Assembly (NCBI GenBank): GCA_018817515.1
Contig: JAHIUD010000003.1
Coordinates: 1 to 64,000 of the forward strand
Direction of reading: 5' to 3'
Length of the DNA stretch: 64,000 nt
Source: Pseudomonadota bacterium
Lineage (GTDB): Bacteria > Desulfobacterota > Desulfovibrionia > Desulfovibrionales > Desulfovibrionaceae
Part shown: piece after piece, positions 31,931 through 42,845 of the stretch
Layout: every line of letters starts with the position of its first letter
Position numbering within the stretch: the stretch's first letter is position 1
The notes under the pieces: generated by a model
The model's database searches: none
Told to the model about the DNA's origin: nothing
What the model saw: the letters and a program-made list of their open reading frames with translations, nothing else
Translations under genes and position numbers: made by a program

Positions 31931-34900
31931 ATGGCTCAAGATATCGGCATCGCCAAGGTTGTTCAGGGCCAAATGACGGCCAGCGGGCCCGAGGGCAGCC
32001 GCGGGCTGCACCAGGGCGACCACGTCTATAAGGGCGATACCCTGACCACGGCCAAGGGCTCGGCCGGGTCCATCGAGTTCCTCGATCACACCGTCCTCAA
32101 CGTCGGCGAAGCCTCCAAGGTCAGCCTGGATCAGTACGTCTTCGACGCCAGCAAGGGCACCGGCAAGGTGCTCTTCAAGCTGGCCCAGGGCACCTTCCGC
32201 ACCGTCACCGGCGAGATCGTCAAGCACAACCCCGAATCCTTCAAGATGCAGAGCCCGCTCGCCACCATCGGCATCCGCGGCACGGAGACGGCGCACACCA
32301 TCCCCGGCCCGGGCGAGGGCCAGGGCAATGAGAACCACCTGGTCATGGTCTTTGACGGCAAGCCCGTCATCGTCCAGCCGCTGGGCGGCGGGAACTTCCA
32401 GGTCTTGTCCCAGTCCGGCGTCAAGGTCGAGGTGGGCAAGTTCGGCGCCGGTCCGGTGCTGATCATGACACCGCAGGAATTCAAATACTACAACGCGTTG
32501 ACGGAAACAGGCATCCAGCAGGGCGCGCCCACGGACACCATCTCCACGGGTCCAAGCGCGGGCCAGAGCCAGGTCAAGGACGCCCAGACCGCAGCCGTTG
32601 CCGCCCAGGCCGACGCCGCCGCCAAGGCCGCCGCCGAGACCGCGGCCAAGGCCGCTGCCGAGGCCGCCGCCAAGGCCGCCGCAGAAGCCGAAAAGGGGGG
32701 TGACCCCGCCGCCAAGGCCGCTGCCGAGGCCGCTGCCAAGGCCGCCGCAGAGGCCGCAGCCAAGGCCGCCATCGAGGCCAAGGCCGCTGCCGAGCTGGCC
32801 GCCAAGGCCGCAGCAGAAGCCGCCGCTGCGCTCCAGGCCCAGGCCCTGGCCGAGGCCGCCGCCAAGGCCGCTGCCGAGCTGGCCGCCCAACAGGGGCAGC
32901 AGCAGGGCCAGCAGTTCCAGGGTACGCCCCTGGACCTCTCGCAGGGCACGATTTTCAACATCAACCAGCTCACCGGCAACACCGGCAATTCCGGCAATAG
33001 CGGCAATCCCGGCAATAGCGGCAATCCCGGCAATCCCGGCTTCACCGACCCCACCGGACCGACCACCGGCCCCGATCCCGGCACCATCATCAGCCAGATA
33101 GCGCAAACCATCATCGACACCGTGACGACCATCACCGCAGACAATTCCATCAGCCTGACGAACAAGAGCGAAGGTCAGCACGTGGACCTCGCCCCCACGG
33201 ACCAGAATCCGAGCGAAGCGTCCCTCCGCGACTCGCCCTATTACGAGTCCAACGCGAACCACGTGGACTGGGCCGAAGGCTCCTACTCCAACGCCTTTGA
33301 GGCCGGGGTGACCCCCGTGGCCGCGAACATCGTCAACGTCTACGGCAGCGATTACAACGATACGATCTACGGCAACGACTCGGCCAACATCGTCCACGGG
33401 GGCGGCGGGGCGGACACGATCTACGGCCGGGGCGGAGCCGACCTCATCGAGGGCGGCACGGGCCAGGACGAGATCCACGGCGACGACGGCAACGACACCA
33501 TCGACGGCGGCGCGGACAACGACACCATTTACGGAGACGCTGGCAACGACGTCTTGAGCGGTGGCCTGGGCAACGACATCTTGACCGGCGGGTTCGAGAA
33601 CGACTCCATCAACGGCGGTGACGGCGACGACCAGCTCAACGGCGAGGAAGGCAACGACGTCATGGACGGCGGCGCCGGAAATGACACCCTCAGCGGCGGC
33701 ATCGGCAACGACATCCTCACCGCCGGAACCGGCAACGACAGCATCCAGGGTGGCGAAAACGACGACGTCATCTACATGGACGTCAACCTCACCGCAGCTG
33801 ACACCATCGACGGCGGCATCGGCGCGGACACCCTGTACTACACGGACAATGGGCTTTCCACCGACGAGCTCACGAATGTGACGGGCGTGGAGACCATCAC
33901 CCTGGGCGCTGCGGCGTCCGCAATCATCATCACCAACGCCCTGGCCGGTACCCTGGTGGGCGGCAGCAATGGGAACGATAAGTACATTACTGTAAATGGC
34001 AGCGCCACCACCAGCCTCTCCTTCGACGCCTCCACCGTGGCCACAGGCTACGACTACTTCTACGTCACCGGCGGAGCCGGGGCGGATGTGCTCAAGGGCG
34101 GCTCGATCGCCGACAGCCTCTCCGGCGGCGACGGAAACGACACCATCGACGGCGGCGCAGGCGCCGACAGCCTCTACGGCGGCAACTGCAACGACACCTT
34201 CATCGCCAGCGACGGCAACGACAGCATATACGGCGGCGCAGGCAACGACATCTTCGACCTCTCTGCACTCACCGACGACAACCCCCTCACCATCAACGGC
34301 GGCGTCGACCAAGCCGGTTCTGCGACCTTCAGCCTCCTCGGAGCCAACACCCAGGCATTCTCCGGCATCGAGGTCATCAAGGGCGGCGGCGGACAGGACT
34401 CCATCACCCTGACTTCCTGGACCAGCGACGCCACCGTCTACGGCAACGCGGACAACGACACCATCTACGGCGGCTCGGGCAACGACTCCCTCGACGGCGG
34501 TGCGGACAACGACGTGCTCCACGGCAACGCGGGCAACGACACCATCTACGGCGGCGACGGCGACGACACCATCAACGGCGGCGCAGGCAGCAACCACCTC
34601 CACGGCGATGGCGGCAACGACATGGTCAGCTACGGCAACGCAACCGGGGCCGTCACCGCGAACCTGAACAGCGGCTCGGTCACGGCCAACGGTTACGGCG
34701 GCGCAGACACGCTGTACGACATCGAGCGCTACTACGGCTCCAACCACGGCGACACCGTCTTAGCAGGCAGCACGACCACGGCCATCACCCTCGGCTCGGG
34801 CAACGACAGCCTGAACATGAACAACAACCTCACCAGCACGGACACGGTGGTCGGCGGCGGCGGGGACGACACCCTGCGCTTCATCGACGCCAACGGCGAC

Positions 34901-35614
34901 AGCAGCGCCGTCAAGACCGACCTGGACGGGGTCAGCGGCTTCGAGCACATCGTGTTGGAAGGTGTGAACGCGAACGTCGCGCCCGGCAACAGCCTGTTCA
35001 CCGATGTGGCCACCATCGGCGACCCCCTGTACAACTGCAACGCCATGAGCATGATCCACACTGTCAGCGTGGACGGCTCGGCCCTTACCGGCAGCCTGAG
35101 CTTCGACGCCAATGGCATCACCCAGGGCTACCTGTACATCCGCGGCAGTGCGCAGGGCGACCTTATCGTGGGCAGCAACTCCGCTTCCGGCGCGTCGGCG
35201 AATGACTACACGAATAAGATCTTCGGCGGCGGCGGGGCCGACACCCTCACCGGCGCGACCTCCTTCGCCGACATGTTCATCTACAAGGCCCAGGCCGAGG
35301 GCGGCGACACCATCACCAACTTCACCAGCGGGTCGGACAAGCTGGCGTTCTACAAGACCGACGCCGAGGGCAACTTCGGCTACAACAACACAGCATCGCT
35401 CACTGGCCATGTCTTTGGGAGTGTTGGCGCATACGCTGGTTCAAACACGGCCTGCTGGTATGTGGACTCAACCGACACGAACCACATCAAGCTCATGTAC
35501 GACGACGACGGGCAGACCGGAGCAAACGCGGCGCAAATGATCGCCGACACCGGCACGAGTGCCATCGCCACTACTGACGTCGTCATCGTGAGCGCCAGCC
35601 ACCTCGTCGTCTGA
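31931..35614 (+). CDS. FecR-domain RTX protein (probable type I-secreted adhesin)
   Basis: A 1227-residue Ca2+-binding surface or secreted protein. Residues about 5-200 form a FecR-like domain (GDTLTTAKGSAGSIEFLDHT; SPLATIGIRGTETAH). Residues 210-330 are an Ala/Lys/Glu-rich helix (AAAKAAAEAAAKAAAE). Then an NSGNSGNPG repeat tract, and from about residue 470 many RTX nonapeptides (GGxGxDxx, for example GGGGADTIYGRGGADLIEGG) in at least three blocks separated by beta-rich inserts. The last 100 residues lack repeats and end VIVSASHLVV, as expected of a C-terminal type I secretion signal. No secretion ABC genes are in the window. FecR-linked RTX proteins are probably cell-attached adhesins. Confidence 0.88.
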   Translation: MAQDIGIAKVVQGQMTASGPEGSRGLHQGDHVYKGDTLTTAKGSAGSIEFLDHTVLNVGEASKVSLDQYVFDASKGTGKVLFKLAQGTFRTVTGEIVKHNPESFKMQSPLATIGIRGTETAHTIPGPGEGQGNENHLVMVFDGKPVIVQPLGGGNFQVLSQSGVKVEVGKFGAGPVLIMTPQEFKYYNALTETGIQQGAPTDTISTGPSAGQSQVKDAQTAAVAAQADAAAKAAAETAAKAAAEAAAKAAAEAEKGGDPAAKAAAEAAAKAAAEAAAKAAIEAKAAAELAAKAAAEAAAALQAQALAEAAAKAAAELAAQQGQQQGQQFQGTPLDLSQGTIFNINQLTGNTGNSGNSGNPGNSGNPGNPGFTDPTGPTTGPDPGTIISQIAQTIIDTVTTITADNSISLTNKSEGQHVDLAPTDQNPSEASLRDSPYYESNANHVDWAEGSYSNAFEAGVTPVAANIVNVYGSDYNDTIYGNDSANIVHGGGGADTIYGRGGADLIEGGTGQDEIHGDDGNDTIDGGADNDTIYGDAGNDVLSGGLGNDILTGGFENDSINGGDGDDQLNGEEGNDVMDGGAGNDTLSGGIGNDILTAGTGNDSIQGGENDDVIYMDVNLTAADTIDGGIGADTLYYTDNGLSTDELTNVTGVETITLGAAASAIIITNALAGTLVGGSNGNDKYITVNGSATTSLSFDASTVATGYDYFYVTGGAGADVLKGGSIADSLSGGDGNDTIDGGAGADSLYGGNCNDTFIASDGNDSIYGGAGNDIFDLSALTDDNPLTINGGVDQAGSATFSLLGANTQAFSGIEVIKGGGGQDSITLTSWTSDATVYGNADNDTIYGGSGNDSLDGGADNDVLHGNAGNDTIYGGDGDDTINGGAGSNHLHGDGGNDMVSYGNATGAVTANLNSGSVTANGYGGADTLYDIERYYGSNHGDTVLAGSTTTAITLGSGNDSLNMNNNLTSTDTVVGGGGDDTLRFIDANGDSSAVKTDLDGVSGFEHIVLEGVNANVAPGNSLFTDVATIGDPLYNCNAMSMIHTVSVDGSALTGSLSFDANGITQGYLYIRGSAQGDLIVGSNSASGASANDYTNKIFGGGGADTLTGATSFADMFIYKAQAEGGDTITNFTSGSDKLAFYKTDAEGNFGYNNTASLTGHVFGSVGAYAGSNTACWYVDSTDTNHIKLMYDDDGQTGANAAQMIADTGTSAIATTDVVIVSASHLVV

Positions 35615-35616
35615 CA

Positions 35617-35668
35617 AAAAGGCCAGCGCTGCCGCCCTGATTCGGACGGCAGCGCTGGCGGTCTTTTT
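35617..35668 (+). terminator. Terminator of the RTX gene
   Basis: GCCAGCGCTGCCG and CGGCAGCGCTGGC (13-bp stem, 35622-35659) with a 12-nt loop. AAAAAGG lies before the stem and GGTCTTTTT after it, so it may work in both directions and separate the convergent glycosyltransferase gene. Confidence 0.88.
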
Positions 35669-35676
35669 GCGCTCCC

Positions 35677-36825
35677 CTAGAATTTCCCGCGCAGGCAGTC
35701 CGGCAGCGGCCTCAGCCGCTCATCCGCATACGCCTCGGCGAACCATTGCCGCAACGAGTCCCTATCGCCGGGCCGCCCGTTCTGCGGGCAACGCCTGAAG
35801 TCCGCCTCGGTCTGGCGCAGAGCGTTCCACCTGCGGTTCTTGTCCAGCAGCAGGCCGAAGTCGGCGGCTTGCAGGTGCATCAGCCACAGGCCCGGCTCCT
35901 CGCGCACACTCTGCTCCTCGTAGACCAGGTGAAAGCCCTCCAGCCAGCTGGCCGAGACGCTCGCCAGCACCGGCTTCCTGTAGATGCCCTCGGCGGGCAG
36001 CATCAGGCTGCGCTGCGCGGAAATCAGCTCGCCCTGCCGGAGCGGGGCTTCCGCAGGACTCGCGGCAGGATTCCCGGCTCGCGTGTCGTGGATGACGTCA
36101 AAGGCCTGGCCGGGCTGAATGATGCCTGCAAACCCTCCGCCCGCAAGCTTCGCCAGAAGGGCCGCCTCGCCGTCCTCGAACACCAGCAGCTCGTCGGCGT
36201 CGGTGTGCAGCACAAAGCTGTACTGCGAGAGCAGGAAGCGCTGGAAGTGGCCGCAGAACCGGGCCATGTTGGCGTGGTCGGTCTCCCCGCGCGGCAAGGG
36301 CACCACGTTGGTGTCCGGGTGCAGCACGCTTCTGGGCGAGACCGTTGAGCCGTGGTCGATGACGTACAGGTTCTTGTGCCCCGCCAGCCTGGCGTGGTGC
36401 GCCTCCCAGAAGCGCAGCATGTCGTTGTCGTCGCAGGCGTGGGTGAAGGCCGCCAGAAGCCCCGGCTTTTCGTACGCGCCGGGGCCGCCGCCCACGGGCA
36501 TGGCCTTCACGTAATCCACAAAGGGCAGGAAGAAGGAGTGGTGAAAGAGCACCAATTCCTCGTGCAGGATGCCGTTCTCGACCTCACCCTTGGCCCCGCG
36601 CACCACCAGGGAGACTTGGCGGTTGCTGGCGCGCTGGAGGATGCGCTCGATGCCGCAAAGTTCGTCGTTGATGGACAGGGTGTCCTGCTTGAGCACGGCT
36701 GGGCCCAGGGGCTGCTCCAGCCCGTCCAGGCGCAGCGCAAAGGCCAGCCCCTCAGAAGGCAGGTCCGCGCGGGAGATGCGGATGTAGGCCACCCGCACGT
36801 CGTCCAGGCGGAAAGCGTAGGCCAC
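35677..36825 (-). CDS. Glycosyltransferase, GT2-like (DxD motif)
   Basis: A 382-residue protein. After a beta-strand-rich N-terminal part comes a glycosyltransferase-like domain with ENDMLRFWEAHHARLAGHKNLYVIDHGS-type Rossmann features and the metal-binding DADELLVF (a D-x-D form) near residue 213. It resembles the Glyco_tranf_2_4 family in the DADE motif. It shares a divergent-to-convergent arrangement with the RTX gene and is followed by the DNA-repair gene on the same strand. Sugar donor and acceptor unknown. Confidence 0.7.
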   Translation of the reverse strand: MAYAFRLDDVRVAYIRISRADLPSEGLAFALRLDGLEQPLGPAVLKQDTLSINDELCGIERILQRASNRQVSLVVRGAKGEVENGILHEELVLFHHSFFLPFVDYVKAMPVGGGPGAYEKPGLLAAFTHACDDNDMLRFWEAHHARLAGHKNLYVIDHGSTVSPRSVLHPDTNVVPLPRGETDHANMARFCGHFQRFLLSQYSFVLHTDADELLVFEDGEAALLAKLAGGGFAGIIQPGQAFDVIHDTRAGNPAASPAEAPLRQGELISAQRSLMLPAEGIYRKPVLASVSASWLEGFHLVYEEQSVREEPGLWLMHLQAADFGLLLDKNRRWNALRQTEADFRRCPQNGRPGDRDSLRQWFAEAYADERLRPLPDCLRGKF

Positions 36826-36834
36826 GGCCCGGCC

Positions 36835-37377
36835 CTAGCCTTTCGCGCCCTGGCCGGACTCCAGCGCCAGGAGCAGCGCCTTCAGATCCAGGCCGTGGGG
36901 GTTGGTGTAGCCCGTGAGCGCGCCACCCGCACCCAAGACCCGGTGGCAGGGCACCACAAGCGGCCAGGGATTGCGGGCCATGGCCTGGCCCACGGCCCGG
37001 GCCTTGCCCGGATGCCCGGCCAGCGCCGCCAGTTGGCCGTAGGTCACGGTCTGGCCGCTTTGCACCTGCTCGTAAAGCGTGCGCAGGATGTTCGCCGTGA
37101 AGGGCGGCAGCGCGTCCCAGCATAGCGGCAGGTCCGGAAATTTCGCAGGCTTGCCAGCGGCCAGCAGCTTCAGGGCCTGGTGCACGGCGCGGGCCTCGGG
37201 GCTGGCGTCCGGCGGCAATGTCGGCGCACCGGACTTGGCCTCGGCCTTGCCCAGCGTGAGGTGCGCCACCTGCCCGCCGCGCCAGTGCAGGGTCAGCTCA
37301 AGCGGCGGCGCGGCCAGCCGTTCCATACGCTCCGAATGTCCGGCCTGCCCGGCCGCGTCCTTGGTCCTCGCGCTCAT
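36835..37377 (-). CDS. ogt: Methylated-DNA-protein cysteine methyltransferase (Ogt/MGMT)
   Basis: A 180-residue DNA repair protein that takes alkyl groups from O6-alkylguanine. The active-site motif is VVPCHRVLGAGGALTGY, with the acceptor cysteine in PCHR. The helix-turn-helix that contacts DNA is YGQLAALAGHPGKARAVGQAMARNPWPL. The start at 37377 gives a 4-bp overlap (ATGA) with the upstream radical SAM gene; an earlier in-frame start at 37461 would overlap it by 88 bp, so it is rejected. Length is typical for the single-domain form. Confidence 0.95.
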   Translation of the reverse strand: MSARTKDAAGQAGHSERMERLAAPPLELTLHWRGGQVAHLTLGKAEAKSGAPTLPPDASPEARAVHQALKLLAAGKPAKFPDLPLCWDALPPFTANILRTLYEQVQSGQTVTYGQLAALAGHPGKARAVGQAMARNPWPLVVPCHRVLGAGGALTGYTNPHGLDLKALLLALESGQGAKG

Positions 37378-38474
37378 GTCCCCTCCCCTGGGCCTGCGCC
37401 CGCTGCGGGCTGGCCGTTTCCGTTCTGCAAGCCGTCCCAATCGGGCATGGTGTCCGGGCAAAAGCCGTCCCTGCCCTGCCAGGTGTCCTGGCGCACCAGC
37501 TCGGCGCGGATGCCCTGGAGCGTGGCGTTCTTGTCCCTGGCCCAGTCCGGGGCCAGCAGCTCACCCGGGGCCGCGTCCGCCGCCAGGCGCTGCACGCAGA
37601 TGTCGGGCCGCAGCCGCGCAAGCGCCCGCACCACGGCCTGGACATAGTCCCCCTGCTCCGGCGGAGCATATCCTTCAGACAGGCCGCCTGACGGGCCGCC
37701 CGGCCGCCCCCCATTCCGCCAGAGGGCCTCCAGGCCAGCGCCCCGGCAGACCAGGAGATTGTGGAACTTGACCCCGGCCACGGGCAGGGCGTTCAGAAAG
37801 TTTACGGACCGGGCCAGGTCGTCCGGGTCGGCTCCGGGCAGGCCATGCACCAGATGCGCGCACACGGCCAGCCCCCGCGCTGCCGCCGCGCGGGTTGCGC
37901 GGGCGAAGCAGGCCGCGTCGTGCCCCCGGCCAATGCGCGCCAGCACGGCGTCGTCGGCGCTTTGCAGGCCCAGGTCCAGCTGGACGAAATCAAGGCCAGC
38001 CCCTCCCTCTCCTTGTCGCATGAAGGAGGCCAGCAGGTCCAGGCGCGCACAACCGCCCTCTCCGTCAGGCTCCACATCCAGACAATCGGGCCGCGTGCCG
38101 ATGCACAGCCCGGAAACGCCGGGCAGGGCCGAAATTTCCGCCAGCACCTGGCCCAGGCGGGCGATGCTTGCGTGTGTGTTACTATACGACTGCAGGTAGG
38201 CCAAAAGCTTGGCCTCGGGATACCGGACGCGCAGGCGCGAAGTCATGAACTCCCACTGCCCGGCCAGGCCAAGACCCTGAGCAAGAAGGCCGGTGCCCGA
38301 GCCGGCCGGATTGCAGAACAGGCAGCCCGCGCGCGAAATAGTTCCATCGCGGTTCGGGCAGGAGAATCCGGCGTCCAGCGGCACTTTGCGGGCGGCCCCG
38401 CCCAAGCGCGCCCGAAAATACGCCGCCAGGGAGTGGAAACGCGCGGGATCTGCCGGGCCGGGGTTGCTGCTCAT
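37374..38474 (-). CDS. Radical SAM protein, TIGR01212/YhcC family
   Basis: A 366-residue radical SAM enzyme. The SAM cluster motif CPNRDGTISRAGCLFCN follows the spacing C-x9-10-C-x2-C that marks the YhcC/TIGR01212 group, unlike the usual CxxxCxxC. LQLGLQSADDAVLARIGRGHD-type and HLVHGLPGADPDDLARSV motifs further mark it as radical SAM. Substrate unknown in the family. Coupled to ogt by a 4-bp overlap. Position upstream of mreB is divergent. Confidence 0.88.
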   Translation of the reverse strand: MSSNPGPADPARFHSLAAYFRARLGGAARKVPLDAGFSCPNRDGTISRAGCLFCNPAGSGTGLLAQGLGLAGQWEFMTSRLRVRYPEAKLLAYLQSYSNTHASIARLGQVLAEISALPGVSGLCIGTRPDCLDVEPDGEGGCARLDLLASFMRQGEGGAGLDFVQLDLGLQSADDAVLARIGRGHDAACFARATRAAAARGLAVCAHLVHGLPGADPDDLARSVNFLNALPVAGVKFHNLLVCRGAGLEALWRNGGRPGGPSGGLSEGYAPPEQGDYVQAVVRALARLRPDICVQRLAADAAPGELLAPDWARDKNATLQGIRAELVRQDTWQGRDGFCPDTMPDWDGLQNGNGQPAAGAGPGEGT

Positions 38475-38556
38475 GTATTGCCTGCCGGAACTTCTTTTGG
38501 TACGAGGTGCTGTTCTGCAGCTGTCAGAGTTTATCGCCGCCGCTTCACCACTCTAA

Positions 38557-39633
<1,077 letters not shown>

Positions 39634-39634
39634 T

Positions 39635-40480
39635 GTGAATCCAAAGCGTGTCGCCTTCTTCCTTGTTGCCGGGCTCTTCTTTTACCTGGCCCTGTACACC
39701 TGGAATCTGCGCACCGGGTTCTTGACCCGCATGAGCACCTATTCCGGGCTGGACAGCGTTGGGGCTGTGCTCAGGCCTGGAAACTGGCTCGGAGACGCCG
39801 TCGGCGGCTTCGTGGAGCGCTACCTGTCCCTGGTGGGCCTGAAGCAGGAAAACGAAGCCCTGCGCCAGGAAATCAAGACCCTGCGCCTGGAGGCCATGAC
39901 CCTGCGCGAACGCGCCGAGGCCACGGCCAGGGTGGAGAAGCTTCTGGGCTTCCCCGAGCCCCCGGGCTGGAACAGGGAAGGCGCCCGGGTCATCGCCCAC
40001 CGCGTGGGCCCCACGGCCATCCTGGAGACCATCCTGGTGGACCGGGGCACGCTCTCCGGCGCTGAGGAAGACACCCCCGTGCTCTGCACCGAGGGCGTGG
40101 TGGGCCGCATCTACCGCGCGGGCTTCTCCGTGGCCACTGTGCTGCTGCTGACCGACCCCGCCAGCCGCGTGGCCGTTGTCGGCCGCGACAACCGCGCCGC
40201 AGGAGTCGTCTACGGCATGGGCGCGGGCGAGCAGCTCGTGGTCAAGTACGTGGGGCTCAAAAGCACCCTGGAGCCCGGCGAAATCCTCGTCACCTCCGGC
40301 ATGGACGGCGTGTACCCCAAGGGCCTGCCCGTGGCCAAGGTGACAGCCGTGCGCCGCGAGGAGGCCACCCTGTTCATGGACGTGCAGGCCGAACCCCTGG
40401 TGGACATCCCCCGCCTGGAGGAAGTGCTCCTGCTCAAACGCGCGGTACGGCCAGAAGACTCCCGCGCCCTGTGGGAATAG
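39635..40480 (+). CDS. mreC: Cell-shape protein MreC
   Basis: A 281-residue inner-membrane protein with one N-terminal transmembrane helix, a coiled coil (EALRQEIKTLRLEAMTLRERAEATARVEKLLG) and the periplasmic beta domain (VGRIYRAGFSVATVLLLTDPASRVAVVG; LVTSGMDGVYPKGLPVAKVT). It links MreB to the penicillin-binding proteins. GTG start at 39635, overlapping the mreB stop region closely. Confidence 0.94.
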   Translation: MNPKRVAFFLVAGLFFYLALYTWNLRTGFLTRMSTYSGLDSVGAVLRPGNWLGDAVGGFVERYLSLVGLKQENEALRQEIKTLRLEAMTLRERAEATARVEKLLGFPEPPGWNREGARVIAHRVGPTAILETILVDRGTLSGAEEDTPVLCTEGVVGRIYRAGFSVATVLLLTDPASRVAVVGRDNRAAGVVYGMGAGEQLVVKYVGLKSTLEPGEILVTSGMDGVYPKGLPVAKVTAVRREEATLFMDVQAEPLVDIPRLEEVLLLKRAVRPEDSRALWE

Positions 40481-40483
40481 CCC

Positions 40484-40954
40484 ATGCTCGCGTCGCTCTG
40501 GTGGATGGCCTTCACCATCCTGGGGATCTGGGGGCAGAGCATGCTGCCCGGCGTGGACTTCTTCGCGCCCGGTCTGGCCGTTTCCCTGCGCTGGCAAAAG
40601 CCCGGCGCCACCATACTGCTGACCGTGATCTGGATCGCCATCCAGGAGGGCGCGGGCGGCCTGGCCTTTGGCTACGCCATCCTCTGGTACACCATCCTCT
40701 TCGCCCTCTTGACCGTGGGCCGCTGGCTGCTCGACCCCGACAGCCTGCAGTTCCAGGCCCTGCTCGGCCTGACCCTGGGCCTGGCCCATCTGCTCCTGCT
40801 CTACCTCATGGCCGTGCTTGAGATGCGGGCCTTCCCCCTTGGCCGGGTGCTGGGCGAATGCCTGCTCCAGGCCGTGCTGTACCCGATACTGTGGTATGTC
40901 GCCGCCACCATGTTCCCGGACAGGCTGAAGAGGGTCCATGAAGAACCTGCATAG
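40484..40954 (+). CDS. mreD: Cell-shape protein MreD
   Basis: A 156-residue, mostly hydrophobic membrane protein with five predicted helices, in the mreD position. MreD is weakly conserved, so the call rests on context, length and hydrophobicity. It overlaps mrdA by 17 bp (40938-40954). Confidence 0.85.
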   Translation: MLASLWWMAFTILGIWGQSMLPGVDFFAPGLAVSLRWQKPGATILLTVIWIAIQEGAGGLAFGYAILWYTILFALLTVGRWLLDPDSLQFQALLGLTLGLAHLLLLYLMAVLEMRAFPLGRVLGECLLQAVLYPILWYVAATMFPDRLKRVHEEPA

Positions 40955-42845
40955 CGCCTACGGCCAGGAGCCGCCCCGCCTTGGCGTGGGGCTGCTGCAA
41001 TGCCTGATCTTCGGGCTGTTCTGCCTGTTCGCCGTGCGCCTGTGGTACCTGCAGATCCACCTGGGCCAGGTGTTCACCGAGAAAAGCCGCAACAACCAAC
41101 TGCGCACCGAGTACATCTTCGCCCCGCGCGGCTTCCTGCGCGACCGCAACGGCGAGCTCCTGGCCGTCAACGAGCCCGCCTTCGTGCTCGGCCTGGTGCG
41201 CGAGGACTGCGACGACATCCCCGCCACCCTGTCCAAGGTCTCCGAGTGGACGGGCATCCCGGCGGACCGCCTGAAGGACATCTACACCCGCAACAAGCCC
41301 AAGGTGAAACCCTTCGAGGCCCTGACCCTGGCGCCGGACCTCGACTTCGACCAGATCGCCATGATCGAGGGCGGAAGCCTGCGCTGGCCCGGGGTGGAGA
41401 TCCTCTCGCGCACGCGGCGCAAATACATTTACGGGCACCTGCTCTCCCACGTACTCGGCTACGTGGCCGAGGCCAACGAGGCCGAGATGCAGGCCGACCC
41501 CACCCTGTCGCTGGGCGACTTCGTGGGCAAGCAGGGCCTGGAGAACCGCCTGGACGATCGCCTGCGCGGCACCAAGGGCAGACGGCTCATCGAGGTCGAC
41601 GTCTCCGGGCGCAGGCTCTCTGAGGAATTGCAGCGCGAGCCCAAGGCCGGCGAGGAGGTCTTCCTCAGCATCGACCTGGGCCTCCAGCAGCTGGGGCACA
41701 AGGTGCTTGAAGGCAAGGCCGGGAGCGTGGTGGTCATGGATCCGGACAGCGGCGAAATCCACGCCCTGGTCAGCGAACCCACCTACGACTCCAACACCTT
41801 CACCACGGGCCTGAGCTCGGCCCAGTGGGCGGAGCTGCGCGACAACCCCATGCACCCCCTGCAGAACCGCGCCACCCAGGGCGTGTATCCGCCGGGCTCG
41901 GTGTTCAAGCTGCTCATGGCCGCGGACGCCCTGCACGAGAAGGCCATCGACACGAGTGAGACCGTGCAGTGCACCGGTGAACTGGCCCTGGGCAACCACG
42001 TCTTCCGCTGCTGGAAGCGCGGCGGGCACGGCTCCGTCAACTTCCAGCGCGCCCTGGTCGAGTCCTGCGACGTATATTTCTACAAGCTCGGCATGAAGCT
42101 CGGGGTGGACCGCATCAGCGCCTACGCCAAGCTGGCCGGGTTGGGCGTGCCCACCGGCATCGACCTGCCCCACGAGAAGGCCGGGCTCATCCCCTCGCGC
42201 GAGTGGAAACAGAAACGCTTCGGCGTGCGCTGGACCAAGGGCGAGGACCTGAATCTGGCCATCGGCCAGGGCTACACGGGCACGACCCCGCTGCAGATCG
42301 CACGCCTCGTCGCCGCGCTCATCAACGGCGGCAAGGTCTTGAAACCGCAGCTCATGCGCGGCATTGCGCCTGAGGTCCAAAGCACCATGCCCCTGGCCCC
42401 GGAGCACGCGGCCATGATCAAGCGGGCCATGGTCGCCACGGTTGAGGACCCCCACGGCACCTGCCGCCGGGTGCTCACTCCGGGAGTGGTTGTCGGCGCC
42501 AAGACCGGCACCGCGCAGGTGGTGCGCCTGACCGACGAGCTCAAGCGCATGGGCGACAACGTGCCCTACAAGTATCGCGACCACGCCTGGATGGCCGGGT
42601 TTGGCGAAAAGGACGGCAGACGCTTCGTGGTGGTGGCCATGGTGGAGCACGGGCTGCACGGCGCTTCCGGCGCGGGCCCGGCGGTGAAGGCCATGCTCGA
42701 CGCCCTGTTCCTGGGCAAGAAGGAGCTGCCGCCACGAGACGTGGCCGGGGCCGAGCGCCCGGCGGAGCCTGCGGCGCGCGTGGTCGTGGATGCCGTGGAG
42801 CCGCAGTTCCCGGATGTGCCGCACGAACCGGAGACCGTCCGATGA
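40938..42845 (+). CDS. mrdA: Penicillin-binding protein 2
   Basis: A 635-residue peptidoglycan transpeptidase of the elongasome. One transmembrane helix near the N-terminus, a dimerisation domain (RGFLRDRNGELLA), then the transpeptidase domain with the catalytic S321-V-F-K324, SCD (equivalent to SxN) and KTGTAQVV. Residues after 605 form a proline- and Glu-rich tail. Overlaps rodA by 4 bp (ATGA). Works with RodA in side-wall growth. Confidence 0.95.
   Translation: MKNLHSAYGQEPPRLGVGLLQCLIFGLFCLFAVRLWYLQIHLGQVFTEKSRNNQLRTEYIFAPRGFLRDRNGELLAVNEPAFVLGLVREDCDDIPATLSKVSEWTGIPADRLKDIYTRNKPKVKPFEALTLAPDLDFDQIAMIEGGSLRWPGVEILSRTRRKYIYGHLLSHVLGYVAEANEAEMQADPTLSLGDFVGKQGLENRLDDRLRGTKGRRLIEVDVSGRRLSEELQREPKAGEEVFLSIDLGLQQLGHKVLEGKAGSVVVMDPDSGEIHALVSEPTYDSNTFTTGLSSAQWAELRDNPMHPLQNRATQGVYPPGSVFKLLMAADALHEKAIDTSETVQCTGELALGNHVFRCWKRGGHGSVNFQRALVESCDVYFYKLGMKLGVDRISAYAKLAGLGVPTGIDLPHEKAGLIPSREWKQKRFGVRWTKGEDLNLAIGQGYTGTTPLQIARLVAALINGGKVLKPQLMRGIAPEVQSTMPLAPEHAAMIKRAMVATVEDPHGTCRRVLTPGVVVGAKTGTAQVVRLTDELKRMGDNVPYKYRDHAWMAGFGEKDGRRFVVVAMVEHGLHGASGAGPAVKAMLDALFLGKKELPPRDVAGAERPAEPAARVVVDAVEPQFPDVPHEPETVR

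Noticed and set aside
33000-34700. Regular DNA repeats resembling a CRISPR array.
   Set aside because: The periodicity is that of RTX nonapeptides (27 bp) inside an open frame; there are no spacers of constant length and no cas genes.
31820-34747. Very long open frame on the minus strand opposite the RTX gene (Val/Ala/Asp-rich).
   Set aside because: It is the antisense shadow of repetitive RTX codons; the plus-strand protein has clear FecR and RTX domains and the minus frame has none.
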